Source of the DNA: RGIG3701 sp031553595
GTDB taxonomy: Bacteria > Planctomycetota > Planctomycetia > Pirellulales > Thermoguttaceae
Reading direction: 5' to 3'
NCBI GenBank assembly: GCA_031553595.1
Contig: JAVBLI010000012.1
Span: 62,001-126,000 of the forward strand
Length of the DNA stretch: 64,000 nucleotides
Positions 1-7,902 of this stretch are shown one piece after another. Made by a program: the position numbers and the translations under genes. Within the stretch, counting starts at the first letter, position 1. Each line of letters starts with the position of its first letter. Below the pieces are notes generated by a model. That model was not told the origin of the DNA, searched no databases, and saw nothing but the letters and a program-made list of their open reading frames with translations.

Positions 1-19
1 ATTAAGAAGCTGTAAACGA

Positions 20-185
20 TTTACTAGCCCCAAGCGTAAACGCCGGGCACCATGCGGAATGAACCCGCGCTTGCAGGTAGGGTTCTGAACGATGAAACTC
101 CGCATTTCATGGCGATTTCAGAACACAAACTGCAAGAAAACCTCCCACCTCACAGTGCCCCGCGCTGACGCTTGGGGCTAGTAAA
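20..185. repeat. Imperfect long inverted repeat upstream of argF
   Basis: Bases 20-50 and 155-185 are inverted copies of each other. The outer 17 bp (20-36 with 169-185) pair perfectly, and the full 31-bp arms contain three mismatches. The arms carry the CTAGCCCCAAGCG motif. The 104-bp centre has no convincing gene. The right arm ends 25 bp before the argF start, so it lies in the argF leader. It may be a small non-autonomous mobile element or a structured leader; only one copy is seen in this window. Confidence 0.75.
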
Positions 186-209
186 ATGGAACACTGAAGG
201 AATCCCAAA

Positions 210-1130
210 ATGAAGCATTTCATCTCGCTGGAAGACATGACCACGGCGGAAATCGAGGAAATTCTGGAAATCGGGCGTGATTTGAAGGAAAAATTCATGC
301 GCGGCGTGCGGGAACCGCTCTTCCGCGGCGCGACGCTGGCCATGGTCTTCCAGAAGCAGTCGCTGCGGACGCGCATCAGTTTCGAGACCGCCATGACGCA
401 CCTCGGCGGCACGGCCCTCTTTCTCGCCGACGAAATCGGCTTCGGCCAGCGTGAGCCCATCAAGGATTTCGCCCGCGTCATGAGCGAAATGGTGGACGTG
501 GTGATGATCCGCGCCAAGCGGCATGCGGATGTGCTGGAATTTGCGGGGTACGCCGACGTGCCCGTCATTAATGGCCTGACCGATTTTTCGCACCCGTGCC
601 AGGCCCTGGCCGACATTTTCACGCTGCGGGAAATGGTGGGCGACGTCCGCGGCAAGAAGCTGGCGTGGATCGGCGACGCGAATAACGTGGCCCTGAGCAC
701 CGCCGCGATCTGCGGAAAACTCGGTGTGCGGATGGCCGTGGCCGTGCCGAAAAAGTACGATTTTCCGCCGGAAGTGAAAGAAATGCTGGCGCGCGACCTG
801 CCCGAGCTGGAGCTGGAAATCACGCAGGACCCAGTGGCGGCGGTGAAGGGCGCCACAGCCGTGCTGACGGACGTGTGGGTGAGCATGGGCCAGGAAAAAG
901 AGGAAAAGAAGCGGCTGAAGGCGTTCGCGCCGTACCAGGTGAACGCCGAGCTGATGGCCCACTGCCCGGACGCGTACTTCATGCACTGCCTGCCGGCCAA
1001 ACGCGGCCAGGAAGTGACGGACGAGGTAATCGAGTCGCCCCAGAGTCTGGTTTTTCAGGAAGCCGGGAACCGGATGCACGCCCAAAAAGGCGTCCTGGTC
1101 TGGCTCCTGCGGCAAGTGTGGAAGAAGTAA
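210..1130 (+). CDS. argF: Ornithine carbamoyltransferase
   Basis: This cytoplasmic enzyme transfers the carbamoyl group of carbamoyl phosphate to ornithine to give citrulline, in arginine synthesis. The 306 residues match the family length. The carbamoyl-phosphate loop is SLRTR near residue 50 (the family usually has STRTR), HPCQ lies near 129, DVWVSMGQE is in the ornithine domain, and HCLPA is near 258. The start is preceded by AAGGA at 197-201. The gene ends opposite the sigma factor gene, with palindrome copy A between them. carB, which makes the substrate, is in this window at 54420, but no carA is seen. Confidence 0.96.
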   Translation: MKHFISLEDMTTAEIEEILEIGRDLKEKFMRGVREPLFRGATLAMVFQKQSLRTRISFETAMTHLGGTALFLADEIGFGQREPIKDFARVMSEMVDVVMIRAKRHADVLEFAGYADVPVINGLTDFSHPCQALADIFTLREMVGDVRGKKLAWIGDANNVALSTAAICGKLGVRMAVAVPKKYDFPPEVKEMLARDLPELELEITQDPVAAVKGATAVLTDVWVSMGQEKEEKKRLKAFAPYQVNAELMAHCPDAYFMHCLPAKRGQEVTDEVIESPQSLVFQEAGNRMHAQKGVLVWLLRQVWKK

Positions 1131-1140
1131 GATCCTTTAA

Positions 1141-1238
1141 AACAGCAGCCGTCAGCGCAGAGACCGGATTAGAACTGGTGAGTTGGTTCCAGTTCTAATC
1201 CGGTCTCTGCACTGACGCTCCGCTCCCGGCTGCTGTTT
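1141..1238. repeat. Palindromic intergenic element, family 1 copy A
   Basis: The element runs from AACAGCAGCC to GGCTGCTGTTT. The inner arms 1158-1176 and 1191-1209 are perfect 19-bp inverted copies containing CAGAGACCGGATTAG. It sits between the convergent argF and sigma factor genes. A-rich and T-rich flanks mean either strand would form a hairpin followed by U residues, so it could terminate both transcripts. This is one of ten related elements in the window. Confidence 0.9.
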
Positions 1239-1246
1239 CTTACTGC

Positions 1247-2842
1247 TCACCCCACCGTCTGCGACGAATCCTCCGCGGCCAGGCCTTCCAGCATTTCGGG
1301 CTGGCGGCGCTCGATGAAGCTGTATAATTTCTGGGAACGCACGGGGTGCTGCAATTTCCGGATGGCTTTCGCCTCAATTTGCCGGACGCGTTCGCGGGTG
1401 ACGGAGAAGAACCGCCCCACCTCCTCTAGCGTGCACGGATGGCCATTCGCCAGGCCGTAACGCAGGCGGATGATTTCCCGCTCCCGGTACGAAAGCTCGT
1501 AAAGAATGTCGTTAATGCGGTCGCGGAGCGAGTCCCGCTGCATTTCTTCCAGCGGATTTTCCTCCCGGCTGTCCTCCAGGAACTCGCCGTACACCGAATA
1601 ATCCCGGCCACTGACCGGCTGGTCGAGCGAAATCATCGGGCTGTTCATCCGCATGATCGTCGACGCGTCCTGATAACGGATGCCCACCTCGCTGGCCATC
1701 TCCTCGACCGTCGGCTCGCGCTCGATCTGCTGGAAGAGCGTCTGTTTCGCTTCCCGGACTTTCCGCATGGTCTCGACCACATGCAGCGGCACGCGGATCG
1801 TGCGCCCCTGATTGACGATCGCCCGCGTAATCGCCTGGCGGATCCACCACGTGGCATACGTCGAAAATTTATAACCCCGGCGGTACTGGAATTTGTCCAC
1901 CGCACGCATCAGGCCGGTATTTCCTTCCTGGATGAGATCGATGAACGAGACGCCGCGATTGCGGTAATTCTTCGCGATGGAAACCACCAGCCGCAAATTC
2001 CCGGCGGAAAGCTTCCGCTTCGCGTGTTCGTAATCGGCCTGAAGCCGCTGGGCTTTTTCCACATACCGGCGCAGCGTCTGCGGACTTTCGTGCGTCAGGC
2101 ACATCTCCCGCCGCAGCTCCCGCCGCATCCGCGCGACGGAATCCGCCAGCTGCGGATCGTCCTGATAGCGTTTTATCTGCTCGTGCAAAAGCGTCATTCG
2201 CTGGGAAATGTCCTGCAAATCCTCCATCATTTTCCGCACCAGGAACGTTCGGAATTCCATCTCCCGAACCAGACACGCCACCTTGCGGCGTTTGCGCTTG
2301 AGCGTTTTCCAGAGCTGATGCCGCTGGTCGGCTTCCAGACTCCTGTTCATGACCTGGCGGAACGCTTTCGTGTTGCTCTCGAAGATCTTTTGCAGCGTGA
2401 GAAAGTTTTCCCCGATGATTTTCTTCAGGCGGGATTTGCCCGACGCGTTCGTCACCGAGACGTCCACCGTGCGGTCCAGGCGGCGAGAGCCCCGAACCAC
2501 TTCGTCGATCAGCCGTAACACACCCTGCAAAACAAAATCCGACGTAAGTAGATGGCGGCGGTACGCGCGGCGCGTTGCTTCAATTTCGTGCGCGATTTTG
2601 ACCTCATCCGCCGGCGAGAGCATCGGAAATTCGCCCATCTGCATTAAATAAATATAGACAGGATCGTCCGTTTCATCCTTGGACTCGCCCACGAGCGATT
2701 TTTGGAACTGCTCCAGCTCCTCCGCCTCGCCCTCGGAAAGCTCCATGGAATCCATGTCCAACTCGCCGTCTGACCCGTCAAGGTAATCGGAGGCCGCGGT
2801 GTCACGGAGATATACGTCGTCTTCATAAAATGGATAATCCAT
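1247..2842 (-). CDS. rpoD: Primary-type RNA polymerase sigma-70 factor
   Basis: This sigma-70 factor directs RNA polymerase to promoters. In its 531 residues a region 1.2 block (DPVYIYLMQMGEFPML) lies near 60-80. A charged non-conserved segment follows to about 280. Regions 2 and 3 then carry NLRLVVSIAKNYRNRG, FSTYATWWIRQAITRA and RTIRVPLHV. Region 4 has the helix-turn-helix TLEEVGRFFSVTRERVRQIE near 467. The N terminus is acidic and short of a full region 1.1. The start is ATG with only a weak GGTG upstream. Regions 2-4 are fully conserved, as in a housekeeping factor, but a second RpoD-like paralog elsewhere in the genome is possible, so the symbol is given with moderate certainty. Confidence 0.9.
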   Translation of the reverse strand: MDYPFYEDDVYLRDTAASDYLDGSDGELDMDSMELSEGEAEELEQFQKSLVGESKDETDDPVYIYLMQMGEFPMLSPADEVKIAHEIEATRRAYRRHLLTSDFVLQGVLRLIDEVVRGSRRLDRTVDVSVTNASGKSRLKKIIGENFLTLQKIFESNTKAFRQVMNRSLEADQRHQLWKTLKRKRRKVACLVREMEFRTFLVRKMMEDLQDISQRMTLLHEQIKRYQDDPQLADSVARMRRELRREMCLTHESPQTLRRYVEKAQRLQADYEHAKRKLSAGNLRLVVSIAKNYRNRGVSFIDLIQEGNTGLMRAVDKFQYRRGYKFSTYATWWIRQAITRAIVNQGRTIRVPLHVVETMRKVREAKQTLFQQIEREPTVEEMASEVGIRYQDASTIMRMNSPMISLDQPVSGRDYSVYGEFLEDSREENPLEEMQRDSLRDRINDILYELSYREREIIRLRYGLANGHPCTLEEVGRFFSVTRERVRQIEAKAIRKLQHPVRSQKLYSFIERRQPEMLEGLAAEDSSQTVG

Positions 2843-3782
2843 AAAATTAGCACCGATATTCTAAATAAAATGAATTACTCGCCGTTATTCCACAAAAAAA
2901 GAGAAGTTAATTGGAAAACAGGCAGAATATAACGATTACACAACCTCACTACCTTAACTTACAACAAAAACACAGCTTAGTCAAAATATAGGGACGGGTT
3001 TTTCGCAAAAAAAACAAATTTTCTTCAAAATAAGTGACAAATTACTGATTTCTTTTCAAATATTGATTATTTCGCATCGCAATCAATAAAATTGGTGAGC
3101 CCAAAGATTCCTCACCGAATCAAAATCATACGCACACCCAGCCGCGATCCCACCTTCGACAATTACATCATTTATACCATTTATCTTCGGCACGACCGAA
3201 ACAAAACTGATATCTATCCTCGCAGGGAGAAAAATTTTGCCTAATCCGTCAAAGTTTTTCAAATTTCGCTTGCAATTTTGTTTTGTCGTGTTCTCATCTC
3301 CGCCGACACTAGGTCGACGCTGGGACAAATGGCCGAGAAACATGGCGATTGTCGCTGAAAACCGCGAATTTACGGCGATCGCCGTCCGAGGGAGGCCTAA
3401 CCGCCCTGCCTGTCCGGGAAAAACCTCGCCTCGCATCGCGCAAAAAAATCACGACTACCGCCGCGATATCCGCTCTGTATACGTAACATCCCGCGAAAAC
3501 GTTTTCGCAAAAGTAACATTCCCGTCCTGTAAAAAAAGATTTTCCGAAAAGGCAATTTCCACAAAACGCGAAAACCCTGAGGGAAAAACGGCACGCACTG
3601 GCCGAGGGCCAGAAAAACCCTGAAAATAGGGGATTTACATAAAAATGACATCAAACCCTCTCCCTTCCTCGGACGATACTGGGAAAGCCTGTGGAAGCAC
3701 ATCTTTTCCATGCGGAAGGCCGCGTGGGGAATGTGCGTTTTTAAAAATCAGCCTTTTCTTCTTTTCTGACGCGAGAAAAATC
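2843..3782. other. Long AT-rich intergenic region
   Basis: About 940 bp lie between the sigma factor and the next plausible start. The stretch to about 3300 is much richer in A and T than the flanking genes. Short open frames exist on both strands, but none has a ribosome site plus a recognisable product. A TTGACT box on the minus strand at 2979-2984 could belong to the sigma factor promoter, though its -10 partner is poor. A short hairpin with GGTGAG and CTCACC arms lies at 3093-3115. I cannot identify an RNA gene here. Confidence 0.5.
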
Positions 3783-3920
3783 ATGGAAGCCACGAACGTC
3801 ACTCTTCCGAGCACCGACGAACGCACCCGTCTGCGGAACGAACTGCTGCGGCAAATCATTAAAAACGAAGCCCAGCGGCGGAACCAGCCCCGCGCCGCGA
3901 ACAACGAGAAACGGAAATAA
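3783..3920 (+). CDS. Small charged hypothetical protein, 45 aa
   Basis: The predicted product is a 45-residue basic peptide with a helical, Arg/Asn/Gln-rich middle (RNELLRQIIKNEAQRRNQ). It has no signal peptide or membrane segment. The composition looks like a real small protein, but the ribosome site is poor. The frame stays open upstream to an ATG at 3645 that has AGGGGA before it, which would give 91 residues; the extra N-terminal part looks much less protein-like. I do not recognise a family. Confidence 0.45.
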   Translation: MEATNVTLPSTDERTRLRNELLRQIIKNEAQRRNQPRAANNEKRK

Positions 3921-4005
3921 CTTAAAAACGATAAAACCGCGACTTTTTTCTCTTTCCGGGGGAGATCTTCCACCCGCACCGGCCGATTTTCTCTCACTGC
4001 GGGGC

Positions 4006-4033
4006 TTTACATTCGCCGGTTTCCCGGTAAAAT
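4006..4033 (+). promoter_or_regulatory. Sigma-70 promoter for topoisomerase VI A
   Basis: TTTACA at 4006-4011, a 16-bp spacer and TAAAAT at 4028-4033. Transcription would begin near 4040, about 95 bp before the ATG at 4135. Each hexamer matches consensus at five of six positions. Confidence 0.55.
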
Positions 4034-4134
4034 AAAAAATCTTTTCATCCGCCTCCGGGCGATTCACCGGGCACGTCGCGTGCCGATTCACCAGCCGCGC
4101 CGCGGCGTTTCACCATCCCCCAAGGGGTTTTCAT

Positions 4135-5298
4135 ATGGCCAAGCGAAAAACGAAAAACACTTCCGCCGCGTTTTCAGAGGCTCCCGCGCCGGACGTTCCG
4201 CTCAATGAGAAAGACCGCCGGACGGTCGACGCCATCACCGGGCTGTCCCAGTCGGTGGTGAAGTCCGTTTCGAAGATGCGGGATCCGAACATCGAAATTC
4301 CGTCGCGGTCGCTTTCCAACGTGACGTTTAACGAGCGGAAAAAAATCCTCGAAATGGGCAAGAAATCCACCTCGCGGACGCTTTTTAATCTTTCCCAGGC
4401 CCGCAGTTTCATGCAGACCATCCTCCTGGCCAGCGGCGCCAACCGCATCATCCGCCAGGGCAAAACCTCCAGTCTGCGAAGCCTTTATTACGCCGCCAAG
4501 CACACGATTCCCGGCACGAAAGAAGAAACCTTCACCGATCAGGACGAAAGCAACCCGATTATCGAGGATCTGGAGGTCATTCTCCAGTCGCTGCGGGAGG
4601 AGCTTCATCTTTTCGCCGAAAAGCGCGGCGACATGGTCGGCGAAATCACACTGGTGGACAAAGGCGACGAAATCGACTGCTCACGCATGGGTTCCGGCGG
4701 GTACGGCATTCCGTCGATCGTCGAGCCGGAAGTGATTCAGTTCAAAAAGTGTAACGCCAAATTCATCCTGCACGTCGAAAAAGGCACCGTCTGGCAGCGT
4801 TTCAACGAGGACAAATTCTGGAAAAAGCACAACTGCATCCTCACCCACGGCAACGGCCAACCCCCGCGCGGCGTTCGCCGATTGCTGTACCGACTGCACA
4901 ACGAACTCCAGCTCCCCGTTTTCTGCCTGCTGGACAACGACCCGTGGGGGTACTACATTTACAGCGTCATCAAGCAGGGCTCGATCAACCTCGCGTTCGA
5001 GTCGAAGCGGATGGCCATCCCCGAAGCCAAATATCTCGGCCTGCGTTCCATCGACTACGAGCGTTGCGGCCTGTCGTCCAGCGTGCAAATCGCGCTGAAC
5101 GACAACGACCGCAAGCGGGCGAAGCAAATCGCCGAGTATCCGTGGTTTGCCCACAAAAAAGCTTGGCAAAAGGAAATCGCGCAGATGATCAAAAACGGCT
5201 TCAAGCTTGAAGTCGAATCGCTGGTCAGCAAAGACATCAGCTACGTCACCGAGGTTTATACGCCCCAGCGGATCGCCGCCCGCGACTGGCTGGATTAA
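4135..5298 (+). CDS. DNA topoisomerase VI subunit A (Spo11-like)
   Basis: This is the DNA-cleaving subunit of a type IIB topoisomerase, which relaxes and decatenates DNA by a double-strand break with covalent tyrosine linkage. The winged-helix domain carries SLRSLYYAAKH, with the active-site tyrosine at 118 or 119. The Toprim domain has the acidic residue in HVEKGTVW near 215 and the acidic pair in LLDNDPWGYYIY near 266-268. Length (387) fits the family. AAGGGG at about 4119 serves the start. The partner ATPase subunit B normally needed for activity is not in this window on either side, which is unusual. The first 50 residues are a low-complexity extension. Confidence 0.93.
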   Translation: MAKRKTKNTSAAFSEAPAPDVPLNEKDRRTVDAITGLSQSVVKSVSKMRDPNIEIPSRSLSNVTFNERKKILEMGKKSTSRTLFNLSQARSFMQTILLASGANRIIRQGKTSSLRSLYYAAKHTIPGTKEETFTDQDESNPIIEDLEVILQSLREELHLFAEKRGDMVGEITLVDKGDEIDCSRMGSGGYGIPSIVEPEVIQFKKCNAKFILHVEKGTVWQRFNEDKFWKKHNCILTHGNGQPPRGVRRLLYRLHNELQLPVFCLLDNDPWGYYIYSVIKQGSINLAFESKRMAIPEAKYLGLRSIDYERCGLSSSVQIALNDNDRKRAKQIAEYPWFAHKKAWQKEIAQMIKNGFKLEVESLVSKDISYVTEVYTPQRIAARDWLD

Positions 5299-5318
5299 CG
5301 GATTGATACAGCCGCAAA

Positions 5319-5555
5319 AACAGCAGCCGCAGAGCCGCAATCGTAAGATTGCGGGAGAGACGCTGAAAATCAGTGAAGTTTTTTCCAGAGAGAAAACCCT
5401 TTCCGCAATCTTACGATTACGGCTCTGCCATTTCGTGTTTATACTGATTTTGGATGTGCGCTAGCGGAACGGCCGGATCAAATCGCCGGAATTTTCCCCG
5501 CTTCCATCCGGTCATTCCGCGTCACTACGTTCCGCTCCATTCCCGGCTGCTGTTT
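5319..5555. repeat. Family 1 palindromic element copy B, interrupted by a second palindrome
   Basis: The left end AACAGCAGCCG is at 5319-5329 and the right end CGGCTGCTG is at 5544-5552. Unlike the other copies, the left arm is broken directly after CAGCAGCCG by the family 2 palindrome (5329-5428). The remaining element (GGAACGGCCGGAT to CATCCGGTCATTCCG) resumes beyond it. It lies between topoisomerase VI A and the first PEP-CTERM gene, both on the plus strand. Confidence 0.8.
5329..5428. repeat. Family 2 palindrome nested in copy B
   Basis: The 26-bp arms 5329-5354 and 5403-5428 are inverted copies with one mismatch. Each arm contains its own small hairpin, CAATC-GTAA-GATTG. A 25-bp exact copy of the left arm recurs at 10024-10048, so this is a dispersed family and not a chance structure. 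Confidence 0.8.
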
Positions 5556-5631
5556 CTTGAATCCACCCGATGAATAACCATTCTAATAGAAAAACATTTT
5601 TCAAAAGCGCATAATTTTCTCCAAAAAAATC

Positions 5632-5660
5632 TTGACACGGCAATCTGCGCTGGTTATAAT
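5632..5660 (+). promoter_or_regulatory. Consensus sigma-70 promoter for the first PEP-CTERM gene
   Basis: TTGACA at 5632-5637, exactly 17 bp, then TATAAT at 5655-5660: a perfect consensus promoter. Transcription would start near 5667, leaving a leader of about 85 bases before the ATG at 5752. This rules out a longer protein beginning at the TTG inside the -35 box. Confidence 0.85.
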
Positions 5661-5751
5661 AACAATACATTCTATTCCATCGTCATCAGCCGGATTTTTT
5701 CAACCAAAAAGAATTCGGCGCAAACTGGCTGTCAGCCGTGGGGAGTTTCGC

Positions 5752-7824
5752 ATGACCGGATTTTATCGTCAACTTGTTTTATGCGGGGTTATCGTCCTTC
5801 TTTTCGTGGTCTTCACGGCGTCAGCGCACGCGGCCGTGGTTTTAGGATCGCCATCCACTTCTGACCAGTATTCCGGCACCGGCTATCTCATCGGCGGGAC
5901 GGTTGTCGACCCGACGAACAGTATTCGGCTGACCAATGACCTCGCCGACCCCATGGTTCCAGCGGAATTCGATGCCGCGAAGTGGCTTTCCGCTACCGTC
6001 AGCACAAATAATTTCTATAAAAAAGAAGGTGCCGCGGCGATGTTCAGCAATTCGGTGGGGAGAACCGATAACAAATGGTATGCCGCCACGCAGGCGGCCA
6101 CCATCACGTTGCAATTCCCGTCCGCGTTTACCCTGACACATTTCACACTTTCCTCCGGAAACGACAGCCTTGAGGCCCGGACACCGAGCATCTGGTCGGT
6201 GCAGGGTTCCAACGACGGCGTCAACTGGCACACGATTTACGGGGTCGACCACTCCGACACCACCACGTACCCCACCGCCGCCGATAGAGCCAAACCATTC
6301 ACGGATGTCAACCAGACGATTCTTTTCACCTCATTCACCAACAGCACCCTGGCTTCCAGCGGGCTGACGCAAGCCCAACAGGCCACGGTCAGCGGCTACA
6401 CGATCGACTCGGTGGACTACGTTGCTCCGGCGGCTTATGCCTATTATCGATTCAACGCTTCCAATCCGGCCGGCGGCGATGCATCCGCCCAGCTCGGCGA
6501 ACTGGAGCTTTTCGGGTATTCCACCGTGAAAACGAAGGCTGACACCAACGGCGGTCTGTTCCCCACCTCGGCGTATCACATGGATGCCGCGACGGTTACG
6601 GGCAATTCCGGTGACAAGGTGGCGACATGGGCCGACGTCAACGGCAAGCCGTTATCTTTCACTCAGACGGACGAAGGCCAGCAGCCTACGCTTACTACGG
6701 CCAATGGTCTGCCCGCTCTGAAATTCATCAACTCCCGGATGCTGCTCGGCGGTTCCAGTCCGATGGACACGCAAATGCTGTTCATCGTCAGCCAGGTGGA
6801 CGCCAGTCAATACAATGCTTACGGCGGTCTGATCGGCACGGGGAACACAACGCCAACTGAAATCGGTATCCGTATGAATGGGGATAGCGCCGGCGATGCC
6901 TATTGGCTGGTTGAAGATAACGATCGCGAAAACGATTTCGTCGCTCGAAACGAATTCTATAATTATAATGGAAACATCATGAACCCGTCTAATAAAAATG
7001 CCAGCCAGACGGGATATTATCTCACCGACCTGAACCTGCTGACGGCCGTCAAAGGCTCGAGCAAGAGCCTCAACAACAACATCTGGATCGGCAATTATTT
7101 CGGTGAGAACCGCTATTTTAACGGCGATATCGCCGAGGTGGTCGCGTTCTCCTACACGCTCAACGACCTGGAAACAAAAGTCGTGCAGACCTATCTGGGT
7201 AGCAAGTACGGCCTGGCGATGGCCCCCGGCTCCGTTTTCGAAACCGGTGGAACGGGATACGGCAAAGATTTCTTCTATCTGGCCAAGACCGATAACTGGG
7301 ACGTCCGCAACAACGGCGCCGGCGGATTCGGCCTGGCCACCCTGCCGGGCTCGGATGCCGCGTTCGATATTTTCGGCACCCCGCTGCAAAACGGCGAAAC
7401 GCTTACCGTCGCCTCCAATCTCGACACGGCTTTCGGGCTTTCCGAAATCATAACCGACGCCGGCCAGTCGTTCGACATCTGGGAAAAAAGCTGGTACATC
7501 GACGCGACGGGCCTCAACGGCACCACGGAATTCATGTGGGCCTTCAACGCTGCCGACGCGATGTACACCGGGCGGGGAATCGATGGTGAAACCGAATGGA
7601 GTCTGCTCTTTTCCGACGACAACGGCACGTATTCCGTCCTGGGGAATGTCGGCACGTTCACCGAAGGAATGCTGGAATTTATGCTTTCCTTAAGCGGCGC
7701 GGATTCCGGTTATTTTTCACTCGGCCTGCAAGGCACCGCTGGTGTGCCAGAGCCGTCCGCATGGGTGCTGATGGCGCTGGGCCTGCTGGCCGGATGCCGG
7801 ATGCTGGTGCGGCGAAGAAAATAA
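5752..7824 (+). CDS. PEP-CTERM surface protein with discoidin-like and LamG-like domains
   Basis: The 690-residue exported protein starts at the ATG after GGGGAG; a hydrophobic signal peptide ends at SAHA. Residues about 30-260 resemble an F5/8 type C (discoidin) carbohydrate-binding fold, with LTHFTLSSGNDS and QLGELELFGY. Residues about 270-500 look like a LamG/concanavalin-type domain ending in VVQTYLGSKYGL. A beta-rich module follows. The C terminus is a PEP-CTERM sorting signal: VPEPSAWVLMALGLLAG, a hydrophobic stretch, then RRRK. Exosortase is expected to process it at the membrane, but none is in this window. It is a tandem paralog of the next gene; the ligand is unknown. Confidence 0.88.
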   Translation: MTGFYRQLVLCGVIVLLFVVFTASAHAAVVLGSPSTSDQYSGTGYLIGGTVVDPTNSIRLTNDLADPMVPAEFDAAKWLSATVSTNNFYKKEGAAAMFSNSVGRTDNKWYAATQAATITLQFPSAFTLTHFTLSSGNDSLEARTPSIWSVQGSNDGVNWHTIYGVDHSDTTTYPTAADRAKPFTDVNQTILFTSFTNSTLASSGLTQAQQATVSGYTIDSVDYVAPAAYAYYRFNASNPAGGDASAQLGELELFGYSTVKTKADTNGGLFPTSAYHMDAATVTGNSGDKVATWADVNGKPLSFTQTDEGQQPTLTTANGLPALKFINSRMLLGGSSPMDTQMLFIVSQVDASQYNAYGGLIGTGNTTPTEIGIRMNGDSAGDAYWLVEDNDRENDFVARNEFYNYNGNIMNPSNKNASQTGYYLTDLNLLTAVKGSSKSLNNNIWIGNYFGENRYFNGDIAEVVAFSYTLNDLETKVVQTYLGSKYGLAMAPGSVFETGGTGYGKDFFYLAKTDNWDVRNNGAGGFGLATLPGSDAAFDIFGTPLQNGETLTVASNLDTAFGLSEIITDAGQSFDIWEKSWYIDATGLNGTTEFMWAFNAADAMYTGRGIDGETEWSLLFSDDNGTYSVLGNVGTFTEGMLEFMLSLSGADSGYFSLGLQGTAGVPEPSAWVLMALGLLAGCRMLVRRRK

Positions 7825-7902
7825 AACAATCAAATATTAACTGCCATATAGTCAAACATTTTCGGGTAAATCCCAGTTCGGCCCCAGGCCAAGAGGTGTC
7901 TC

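Noticed and set aside
1141..1238. CRISPR-like repeats
   Set aside because: The repeats are dispersed singly between genes, palindromic throughout, with no spacer arrays or cas genes.
5632..5751. Longer start for the first PEP-CTERM protein at TTG 5632
   Set aside because: That TTG is the -35 box of a perfect promoter, and the proper signal peptide begins at 5752 after GGGGAG.
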